Shown: positions 21,210 to 29,568 of the stretch, piece after piece
How the letters are laid out: each line of letters begins with the position of its first letter
Numbering within the stretch: position 1 is the stretch's first letter
Origin: Stentor coeruleus
Lineage: Eukaryota > Ciliophora > Heterotrichea > Heterotrichida > Stentoridae
Assembly: GCA_001970955.1 (NCBI GenBank)
Contig: MPUH01000085.1
Coordinates: forward strand, 50,251-114,250
Length of the DNA: 64,000 bases
Direction of reading: 5' to 3'
Translations under genes and position numbers: made by a program
The notes under the pieces: model-generated
Seen by the model: only the letters and a program-made list of their open reading frames with translations
Told to the model about the DNA's origin: nothing
Databases searched by the model: none

Positions 21210-22695
21210 TATGTGTGGAGTGAGACATGATCGGAAAGAAGATCCTCCTCAATACACTTCAAATTATCGTAAGCTTACTGAAAGATCTTCATCATTAGGA
21301 CCTTTAAGAATAAAATACTCTTTGATTAATTTCGATTTAGGAACAAGTGCAGAAAATCTGTATTTTCAAAGTCAAATTATTCCAGCTGCAAATAATTGGC
21401 TTGGGTCTGCACTTCAAGTTTATCAACTTACATCTCCACTTTTAATGTCAGGGGTATCTCAATGTGGAGGAGTTGATGTACCAATTTCAGATCAACAAAT
21501 TGGAATAGATAATACCGATGTTGTTATTTATGTTACGACAGAAACTCTTACTGGAGTTAACTATATTGCTTATGCCTCAGCTTGTTTATATCAATCAGAC
21601 AGCCTTGGCAATCCATTAGCAGGTAGAATAACCTACAATCAAGTAAATTATTTAGCTTATCCAAGCTTTGAAGTACGTATGCAGGTTCTTATCCATGAAT
21701 CCTTGCACATACTCGGTTTCAGTACATCAGCAATGAGTAAATGGAGAAAACCAGATGGATCATTATACTTGGCAAGTGAACTGACAACAATAACATCAAT
21801 AAGAGGAACAAGTAGACCTTTCGTAATAACCCCAACAGTGCTTCAAACTGCAAGAAATGCTTTTAACTGCCCATCATTAATCGGTGCTGAAATGGATTCA
21901 GAAAGTTCTCATTGGAGTATGAGAGCTATATACAATGATGTAATGATTCCTCATATTTCCTATCCACCGATTTTCTCTAATGTTACTTTAGCTTTATTGC
22001 AAGATACAGGATGGTATTTTGTAAACTATTCCTATTCACAAGCTCCAATATGGGCTAAAGGACAAGGATGTGATATTTTTACTAACAAATGCATTACTGG
22101 GGGAGTCGCGAATTTCCCAAATTTTTGCATTGATTCAAATAAAGGTTGTGATTCTATGAATCTTTATAGATCGAAATGCAATATCAAAACTTATACTACT
22201 GCTATACCTTCAGCATATCAGTATTTTAGTTCTATTTATATTGGAGGAGATGATACAACTTTTGATTACTGTGGATATAAAAAGCCTTTAACAAACGGAT
22301 CATGTCAAGGAACAAGTATCAGCACAAGTTTGGCTTCAAGTTATTACGGGGAAACAATTGGATCGAATAGTAAATGTTTTGATGGAACAATACTTAAAGT
22401 TGGATATACATCAAGTACACTTTGGCATGGATCATGTTATCCTACTAATTGCTCAGGAAGTAGTGCAATTATTACTGTTTTAGGAAGCTCAGGGGCGATT
22501 TCTGTTGTGTGCCCCATAAATGGTGGACAAGTAACAGTATCGGGGTTCAATGGCTTTATTGTATGCCCCGCTTATTCTGTTATTTGTGGTGACTTTCCAT
22601 GCATGAATGCTTGCTATGGACGTGGAATTTGTGTCAAAGGGACTTGTATTTGCAATTCTGGGTACTCAGGACCTGATTGCAGTATAACTAGTTAG
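21154..22695 (+). CDS. Leishmanolysin-like M8 metalloprotease (copy 1)
   Basis: The protein has 513 aa. A signal peptide (ISVALFSILIALAFS) is followed by a pro-like region with the start of the mature enzyme near LGPLRIKYSL. The zinc motif HESLH lies at residues 181-185, and a downstream SHWSMRAIYNDVMIPH segment should supply the third His ligand. The rest is cysteine-rich and ends in an EGF-like knot (CMNACYGRGICVKGTCICNSGYSGPDC). It is probably a secreted or surface endopeptidase. M8 proteases are expanded in ciliates and probably act in feeding or surface turnover. Its last codons form the first unit of a 52-bp tandem repeat. Confidence 0.93.
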   Translation: MISVALFSILIALAFSDQHMCGVRHDRKEDPPQYTSNYRKLTERSSSLGPLRIKYSLINFDLGTSAENLYFQSQIIPAANNWLGSALQVYQLTSPLLMSGVSQCGGVDVPISDQQIGIDNTDVVIYVTTETLTGVNYIAYASACLYQSDSLGNPLAGRITYNQVNYLAYPSFEVRMQVLIHESLHILGFSTSAMSKWRKPDGSLYLASELTTITSIRGTSRPFVITPTVLQTARNAFNCPSLIGAEMDSESSHWSMRAIYNDVMIPHISYPPIFSNVTLALLQDTGWYFVNYSYSQAPIWAKGQGCDIFTNKCITGGVANFPNFCIDSNKGCDSMNLYRSKCNIKTYTTAIPSAYQYFSSIYIGGDDTTFDYCGYKKPLTNGSCQGTSISTSLASSYYGETIGSNSKCFDGTILKVGYTSSTLWHGSCYPTNCSGSSAIITVLGSSGAISVVCPINGGQVTVSGFNGFIVCPAYSVICGDFPCMNACYGRGICVKGTCICNSGYSGPDCSITS

Positions 22696-22946
22696 ATAAT
22701 TTAGTTCAAATCATGTTAGAAGTATAATTTTGAGTATAACTAGTTAGATAATTTAGTTCAAATCATGTTAGAAGTATAGTTTTGAATATAACTAGTTAGA
22801 TAATTAGTTCAAATGATATTAGAAGTATAGTTTTGAGTATAACTAGTTAGATAATTTAGTTCAAATGATATTAGAAGTATAGTTTTTAGTATAACTAGTT
22901 AGATAATTTAGTTCAAATGATGTTAGAAGTATAGTTTTTAGTATAA
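22681..22946 (+). repeat. 52-bp tandem repeat, five units plus a partial unit
   Basis: Units begin at 22681, 22733, 22785, 22836 and 22888, with a short partial unit at 22940. Each starts with a version of AGTATAACTAGTTAGATAAT. The first unit overlaps the last four sense codons and the TAG stop of leishmanolysin 1, so the stop codon and early 3' UTR were amplified. Confidence 0.95.
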
Positions 22947-23867
22947 ATCAAAGATTTTATGATGATATAATGCCAAAGTCTTTTGAGTTTTCTTGCATTT
23001 AAGTACTTTGCTTTTAAAATAAAATACATATATCAATGGATATGCGAATTATTATCTGGCAATGTAATACTTTCATACAATTTGCCATGTAAAAACTTTG
23101 GTTGCATACAATTTTTATACTGCCTAATAAAGATATTTAGAACCTGTAGGGATTTTAATTTATCTATTTAAAACTTGTAGGGATTTTAATTTATATATTT
23201 ATAATTAGTCATATAGCAAGCCATACTGAAAATAAATTCGAGAGAGAAGTAGGTATTGTGCACAAATCACATGAATCAATATAAATTATCACAGTTTTTC
23301 CTTATTATATTCAGCTGGCACCTTTAAGAAAAAATATTCAATTGCAAAATTTAATTCAATGCAAAGCACACGAAAAAACATCGCCAACGCACAAGGTTTT
23401 TCATAAACTACCTTCTTATTGAAGTACACAAATTATCTAAGCTTTTATATCGATTTTGTATGTAATATAACTTATATATATTATATTATTATTACCTGTT
23501 AAAAACCTAATGGAGTTAAACTAAAAATTACTAACAAAGTTTAAGTTAATATTTTAATGGAATTTATTTTAAATCCTAAAGTTGCATGCTTTCAAATCAT
23601 TCCTGTCTATGAAGCTTCATTAATATCCACTTAAAGGATAGTCAATCCAAAAATTCAAAAAAAAAAAAATTAACTAAACTAACTTTGTAAAAACGATAAA
23701 TAAATACACTTATACACTCGAAAATAATTCGGCAATGCCTGTAAACAGATTGATTTATATTTTTGACAGAGTTTTAAGTCTCTTATAGTCTAAATGTTCA
23801 ATCTGATAAAATATGTTCTAAATGTATATACAAAGATAAAAGCCCTGAATAAAATATTCCCAAATAA
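22947..23867. other. Intergenic region between leishmanolysin copies
   Basis: AT-rich. A short direct repeat of TGTAGGGATTTTAATTTAT occurs twice near 23143-23197. No intact gene is seen. This spacer has diverged from the upstream region of copy 1. Confidence 0.45.
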
Positions 23868-25412
23868 ATGGTATCCATGATTTTTTATTCGATGATGATA
23901 GCCTTGGCTTTAGGTGATAGACACATGTGTGGTGTGAGTCATGACCGGAAAGAAGATCCTCCTCAATACACTTCACATTATCATCGTAAACTTTCAGAAA
24001 GATCCACTGATTTGGGTCCTTTGAGAATAAAATACTCTCTGATAAATTTCGACTTAGGAACAAGCGAAGAAAATCAGTATTTCACAGATGTAATTATCCC
24101 AGCTGCGAATAGTTGGATCGGATCTGCACTTCAGGTTTATCAACTTACTTCTCCTCTTTTGATGTCAGGGGTAACTGTATGCGGAGGACTTGATGTACCA
24201 ATATCAGATCAAACAATTGGAATAAATGACACAGATGTTTCAATTTATGTCACAACAGATACTCTTGCCGGAGTTAGCTATATTGCTTATGCCTCAGCTT
24301 GCTTATATCAATCAGATGGTTTTGGTAATCCTCTTGCTGGTAGAATTACCTTTAACCAAGCAAATTATTTAGCTTATCCAAGCTTTGAAGTACGTATGCA
24401 GGTTCTCATCCACGAATCCTTGCACATACTTGGTTTCAGTACATCAGCAATGAGCAAATGGAGAAAACCAGATGGATCATTATACTTAGCAAATGAACTG
24501 ACAAAAACAGCAACTGTAAGAGGTACAAGCAGAACTTTCGTAATAACCCCAACAGTACTTCAAACTACAAGAGATTCTTTTAACTGCCAAACATTAAACG
24601 GTGCTGAATTGGATCCACAAGGTTCCCATTGGAGCATGAGAGCTATATACAATGATGTAATGATTCCTCATGCTTCATTTCCACCGATTTTCTCAAATAT
24701 CACTTTAGCTTTAATGCAAGATACAGGATGGTATTCTGCAAACTATTCATATTCACAAGCTCCTATATGGGCTAAAGGACAAGGATGTGGTATTTTTACT
24801 ACCAAGTGCATTACTGGGGGAGTCGCAAATTTCCCAAATTTTTGTACTGATACAAATAAAGGTTGTGATCCTATGAATCTTTATAGATCGAAATGCAATA
24901 TCAAAACTTATACCACTGCTTTACCTTCAGCATATCGATATTTTACTACGACTACTGTTGGAGGAGATGATTCATATTTTGATTACTGTGGATATAAGAA
25001 TCATTACTCAAATGGATCTTGTAAGAATACAGGTACTAGCATAACTTTACCCTCAAGTTATTATGGAGAAACAATTGGGTCAGATAGTAAATGTTTTGAT
25101 GGAACAATACTTAAAGTTGGATATACATCAAGTACACTTTGGCATGGATCATGCTATCCTACTGATTGTTCAGGAAGTGCGGCGGTTATAACAGTTTTGG
25201 GAAGTTCAGGGCCAATTTCTGTGACATGCCCTGTAAATGGTGGCCAAGTAACAGTAACAGGATTTAATGGCTATATTGTATGCCCTGCTTATTCTGTTAT
25301 TTGTGGTGACTTCCCATGCATGAATGCTTGTTACGGACGTGGAACATGCACAAATGGAGTTTGCACTTGCGATTTTGGGTATTCAGGACCAGATTGCAGT
25401 GTTACTGACTAG
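23868..25412 (+). CDS. Leishmanolysin-like M8 metalloprotease (copy 2)
   Basis: The protein has 514 aa and is very close to copy 1 along its full length. It has a signal peptide (MIFYSMMIALALG), the zinc motif HESLHILGF, a GSHWSMRAIYNDVMIPH segment and a C-terminal EGF-like knot (GRGTCTNGVCTCDFGYSGPDC). Cysteines align with copy 1. The two genes lie head to tail 1.2 kb apart, so they arose by tandem duplication. Both catalytic sites look intact. The 3' end also carries a short tandem repeat, of a different sequence from that of copy 1. Confidence 0.93.
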   Translation: MVSMIFYSMMIALALGDRHMCGVSHDRKEDPPQYTSHYHRKLSERSTDLGPLRIKYSLINFDLGTSEENQYFTDVIIPAANSWIGSALQVYQLTSPLLMSGVTVCGGLDVPISDQTIGINDTDVSIYVTTDTLAGVSYIAYASACLYQSDGFGNPLAGRITFNQANYLAYPSFEVRMQVLIHESLHILGFSTSAMSKWRKPDGSLYLANELTKTATVRGTSRTFVITPTVLQTTRDSFNCQTLNGAELDPQGSHWSMRAIYNDVMIPHASFPPIFSNITLALMQDTGWYSANYSYSQAPIWAKGQGCGIFTTKCITGGVANFPNFCTDTNKGCDPMNLYRSKCNIKTYTTALPSAYRYFTTTTVGGDDSYFDYCGYKNHYSNGSCKNTGTSITLPSSYYGETIGSDSKCFDGTILKVGYTSSTLWHGSCYPTDCSGSAAVITVLGSSGPISVTCPVNGGQVTVTGFNGYIVCPAYSVICGDFPCMNACYGRGTCTNGVCTCDFGYSGPDCSVTD

Positions 25413-25463
25413 ATAATTTAGTTTAAATCCATTATCAGAATAATTTAGTTTAAATCCATTATC
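25411..25463 (+). repeat. 27-bp tandem repeat at the stop of leishmanolysin 2
   Basis: About two units containing ATAATTTAGTTTAAATCCAT start at the TAG stop and run into the 3' flank. This is a second, independent small amplification at the same relative place as in copy 1. Confidence 0.85.
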
Positions 25464-25915
25464 AGAATAATTTTTGATAGATGAAAGTGAAAGGTATTAT
25501 TATAGTTGACAGGTTTTTATATTAAGAATTTTATAAATAGCGCAAAGTTTCTAGCTAATTCAAAACTTTTTTCAGCAAACTAGCTTGTAAAAAAATCATT
25601 CATATCATATATAATATAATCTCATTTACTTCGATCATAATTCAACTTCAATAAGAACATAAAATCTTATAAAATTATCTCAAAATAAATTCAAAAGAGT
25701 GTTTATAGAATTAATGAAATATAAATATATTAATATATGATATTTGTTTATTTCAATCTAAAGACCTACTTTCTGTTTTTATTAATTTGCTGATCGAAAA
25801 CATAATAACATTAACAAATTCTATACACTTAGGAAAAAAATATTAAAATCTTAAGTATAAAATAATATTTCTAAAAAACCAAATGCATATAATTTTTTTG
25901 TGAAAGTCTCATTAA

Positions 25916-26426
25916 GGTAAGCTATTTTTAACTGATTACCCATTATTAAAAGACTTGAACTCTCAAGCTATAGCGTATTTTGATGGGAAAATATACACAT
26001 TCAGTGATAAAATCGCCATTGATGAAGATTTCGAAGTAATCGATAAAATATTTTCCATACAAATCCAAGATGATGATTTGCTGATGATCAAATAAAGTTT
26101 TATCCTCTCAATCAAAGTATTAGTAGTAGTCTGCCGAATAAAAGATCGCAAATACTATTTGCCTAGCGGAATACTAGAAAACTCAAAATTAAGCATGGGT
26201 TTTTGTCGTGAATTTCGATAAAAAGCATGAAAACAAGGTTGAAGTTGATATTGGCAGTCTATTAAAAGATTATTTCCTAATAATATTTGATAATAAAGAG
26301 ATATTTTATTATTCGCCTCCAGAACTCCTTTATATTTATAAGAATAAATTAAAACTATATTTTCTTACTATCCCACCTAAATATAATTTAAATATCATAA
26401 ACTTTTTAGTGGAAAATATCAAATGA
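25916..26426 (+). pseudogene. Gene remnant with internal stop and frameshift
   Basis: From 25916 one frame reads coding-like sequence (LKDLNSQAIAYFDGKIYTF, later YYLPSGILENSKLSMGFCRE). It is interrupted by a TAA at 26093-26095 and ends at 26221. A second frame overlaps from about 26208 and runs to 26426 (NFDKKHENKVEVDIGSLLKD onwards), as if a frameshift split one gene. The AYFDGKIYTF run is loosely like a kelch or propeller blade, but I do not assign a family. No ATG-led full frame exists. Confidence 0.45.
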
Positions 26427-26642
26427 ACGAAAGCCTTAGCCTAAAAATTTTTGATTTATCTTTTGTGACGATATCAAAAAATGAAATTATGCCGAAGACA
26501 CCAATGCACATTTGAATCAAAAAAATATATACAATAAATATAAATATATTTTCCAATAACAATATTACTAGAACAACCAAATCTCCCTAAATCAACCTTT
26601 ACAAAAAAAAATCAACCCATATAAAAGAATTATTTTCTATTA

Positions 26643-27191
26643 ATGGAAGTCAGTGAAAGTCTAAACCAAGAAACAACAAACGAGCATATCGTCACAAGTA
26701 TCATGAAGCAAATCAGAATGTTTCTCGCTCTAAAATACTGTAAAACCGACAACATTCCAGCAGAAGTTATCCCAAGGATTTACATTGGCAGTATAGGTTC
26801 AGCTATGAGTAAAAACAAGCTTCAAGAAATTGGCATAACACATATCCTTTGTGTAGCAGATAACATTTCACCAATTTTCCCTGAAGATTTTACATATAAA
26901 ATTATCAAAATCCTTGACTCACCAGATGTTAATATCACTGAATATTTCCAAGAATGTTTCGAGTATATAAATTCAGCTTTAGCAAATGGGAAAATTCTTG
27001 TTCACTGGTAAAACATAAATAGTTTTGCAGGAAAAAGTCGTTCTGCTTCTGTTATTATAGCGTATTTGATGAAATTTAAAATGTGGACTTTTGATCAAGC
27101 TTATGTGCATGTTAAACAAAGAAGACCAATTATTGAACCTAATCCAGGCTTTGTTGAACAGTTAAGAGAATATTTTGATAGAAGAGAATAA
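26643..27191 (+). CDS. Dual-specificity protein phosphatase
   Basis: Two exons, join(26643..27007,27023..27191), encode 177 aa. Splicing out 15 nt restores the catalytic loop HCFAGKSRS (HCxxGxxRS), with the nucleophilic Cys codon itself split by the intron. Other family marks are IPRIYIGSIGSAMSK near residue 45, an ILDSPDVNI segment carrying the general acid Asp, and a QRRPIIEPNPGFVEQL end. This is a small atypical DSP without a MAP-kinase docking domain. It removes phosphate from Ser/Thr and Tyr; the substrate is unknown. Confidence 0.93.
27008..27022 (+). other. 15-nt intron inside the phosphatase active-site codon
   Basis: The intron GTAAAACATAAATAG interrupts the TGT codon of the catalytic Cys. 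Unspliced mRNA would stop within the intron. An A sits at position 10. Confidence 0.95.
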
Positions 27192-27581
27192 AGTAGGTAT
27201 GTAAAAGGTTTAAGTATAGGATTTTTAATAAGATTTTTAAGGTAAGGATTGATTAGATAAAAGATAGGATATTGAGGGAGATTGAGATATAGTATTTAAG
27301 ATTTTGATAAAATAGATAAGAAAATATTGGGTGGGCTTAATAATTTTAGCTAATATTAATATGAATATGGGCTTTCAAATAATTCAAGATTTTTTTTTTG
27401 GGTTTTAGGATGATAAGGAATGATAAGTTTATAAGAGATAACTTATGTGTTATGATTATCAAGTTATTCATTGTTTAAATAAAATACTTAAGAGTTTTGA
27501 GCTGATTTTTGCTGTTTAGTAAAATATCTTTCATTTAATTCAATTTTACAATTCTCTCTGGTAATCTTTAATAATTTTATT
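27192..27581. other. Intergenic region between two plus-strand genes
   Basis: The first 200 nt are G-rich and C-poor, typical of 3' flanks here. No gene is seen. Confidence 0.45.
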
Positions 27582-28712
27582 ATGCCTCTAACAAAAAAAA
27601 CTTACAAAATCCTCATATTGCTTTTGAAAAAACAGAATAAAACCCCCGAAGAAATCTATCGTATTGCAGACTTACTGACGAAAATCGATGATTTCGCCCC
27701 TCTTATCTCTACCCTTTCCACATTGTCTCTTGAAGAACTTGCAAATAGTTTGAAAGTATCAGAGTTCAAAGAATCAGAAACAATATTTCTTAAAGGTAGC
27801 TATTCAGATAAACTTTATATAATAGCAAAAGGGAAAGTTCTTTTGTATGATTCTAATGATAACATATCCAAATTTCTTGTAACAACTTTAAGAGCTGGTA
27901 AAGTACTTGGAGAAAGAGGTGTAATAAGACATTTACCAAGAAGCTTGACAGCAGTATCGAAAAAAAGCACATATTTGTTGACAATGGATCTTAGTACTTA
28001 TAGGAATATTATGAGAAACCAGTTGCATTCGAATATTGAAGAAAAAATTGCTTTTTTAGACGAAAAATTCCCAAGATCTTTTGGGTTTAAAGCATACCAG
28101 AAAGAAAAAATTGCATATTGTATTGATATTAAACAGTATAAAAAAGATGAAATTATTGTTGAGCAAGGCCAAAAGGTTGAGTATTGGATAATTGTTCATT
28201 CTGGGGAATGCTTGCTGATGAAAAACAGTGGGTTGATGCAAATAAAAGTTAGCTCGATTGGGTCTGGATGCATGATAGCGGATGAGTGTGTTTTTAATGA
28301 TGAGCCATCTCATTTTACTTATAAAGTTGTGACAGACAATGCAAAGTTTTACTTTGTTAAAAAACAGCATTTATTTTTACAGTGTTCTCAGGATTTGATT
28401 AGTAAGTTTTCTGCACTTTGTAGGGCTAGAATTGTAAAAAGAAGTGAAATTGCTCAGGGAGCTAACCGAGTTAATATTATATCAAGCAGCTTAGGAAATA
28501 TTAAAACAAAACTCCCTCAAGCTAATTCTATTATCAAAAAAAAGTTTTCAATATCTTATAAGGATATAAAAAAACATGAGTCTTCTTTGATTTGTCTTCC
28601 AAAACATCTTAACAGAAGCAAAGATAAGCTTGTTAATTTGAGAAAACGGGTTAACTTAAATAGAAGCATAATAGCATCAAGAAGTAGCATAAATAACTCT
28701 ATAATTATATAG
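27582..28712 (+). CDS. Cyclic-nucleotide-binding protein with two CNB domains
   Basis: The protein has 376 aa. CNB domain A spans roughly residues 45-150 (ETIFLKGSYSDKLYIIAKGK) and domain B roughly 165-285 (DEIIVEQGQKVEYWIIVHSG). The phosphate-binding cassette of domain A is altered (LGERGVIRHLPRSLTA, keeping GE and PR). That of domain B (ADECVFNDEPSHFTYK) lacks the usual Arg. No PKA-R dimerisation or inhibitor segment and no kinase domain are seen. The basic C-terminal 90 residues are probably disordered. It may sense cAMP or cGMP weakly, or serve as a scaffold. Confidence 0.85.
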   Translation: MPLTKKTYKILILLLKKQNKTPEEIYRIADLLTKIDDFAPLISTLSTLSLEELANSLKVSEFKESETIFLKGSYSDKLYIIAKGKVLLYDSNDNISKFLVTTLRAGKVLGERGVIRHLPRSLTAVSKKSTYLLTMDLSTYRNIMRNQLHSNIEEKIAFLDEKFPRSFGFKAYQKEKIAYCIDIKQYKKDEIIVEQGQKVEYWIIVHSGECLLMKNSGLMQIKVSSIGSGCMIADECVFNDEPSHFTYKVVTDNAKFYFVKKQHLFLQCSQDLISKFSALCRARIVKRSEIAQGANRVNIISSSLGNIKTKLPQANSIIKKKFSISYKDIKKHESSLICLPKHLNRSKDKLVNLRKRVNLNRSIIASRSSINNSIII

Positions 28713-28782
28713 TTTTAATAAAAGATTCTAAATAAATAAAAAATTATGCTAGCTTATACTGCACTGATATATTTTGAATCCT
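28713..28782. other. Short spacer after the CNB gene
   Basis: AT-rich convergent spacer with nothing recognised in it. Confidence 0.4.
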
Positions 28783-29127
28783 TCAAGTTTTTATATTATG
28801 ATAAACTGATAATTTTTTTCTAAGCTTCTTAGGAGTCTTATTTCTTTCTGAAGGTGTAGGTGCAATACACTGTCTTCTCATATAAATCTTGATATTTTTT
28901 TAGGCTTTTGTTTTTTATCTTGGATTGTTTTCGGGCAGTTTTTCATACACACTTCATGAACATGTGTTAAGATTTTAGATTTTTTTGATATTAAAGCTGA
29001 TAATATACTAAGTGCATTTGTATGCTCTTTTTTTAACTTAGTTTTCTCCAATATCAGAAAGTGTACTTGTGTTTTTGATATCCAAATTTATAGCAACCTT
29101 ATTAGAGTTAAAATTTTTAATTTTCAT
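28783..29127 (-). pseudogene. Small gene of about 115 codons with two +1 frameshifts in A runs
   Basis: Three consecutive minus-strand frames join into one coding-like text. The first starts at ATG 29127 (MKIKNFNSNKVAINLDIKNT), the second holds EHTNALSILSALISKK and HVHEVCMKNCPKTIQ, and the third ends CIAPTPSERNKTPKK before TGA at 28783. Each break falls in an A homopolymer (gagaaaact, and an A7 run after gcct), and one extra A at each site would restore one frame. This could be a decayed gene, two assembly errors, or frameshifting. I recognise no domain. Confidence 0.4.
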
Positions 29128-29568
29128 TAGGAATACAAAATCAAGTGTTGTTTTTAAAGTTTTAACTAATTTAAACAATTTTAAATAAAAAATCAAAAAG
29201 TTAAAAATATTCTACCCATTAAAGTTTCAAAAATCCAAAAATGTATATTCATAAAAAAGACTACAAAAATTTATAAGACAAAAAGTGTATCTGTTACAAT
29301 ATTATATAATAAAAAGATATAATTTTAACTAAACTCTTTACTTTACCAAATTCCATATATCTCACAATAACAAAAACCCTTATAATTTAAACAAACTAAT
29401 TTAATCATCAATAAAACTCATCAAACACAAACGCATTTTCACTAATCCATTCTAAATTCCCCTAAACTCAATAATAACTTTATAAAACCCATAATCTTAC
29501 CATCCTACATCCCCATTCCACTCCAAAAAGCCTATAAAAAAAATTTAACCTTATTATTAGTAAAAACT
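29128..29568. other. Intergenic region, no gene seen
   Basis: The right part (about 29330-29560) is C-rich on the plus strand, which is the G-rich 3' flank of the HOOK gene in its own sense. Confidence 0.45.

Noticed and set aside
22681-22946. CRISPR-like repeat array
   Set aside because: The units are directly adjacent 52-bp copies with no unique spacers, in a eukaryotic 3' flank. It is an ordinary tandem repeat.
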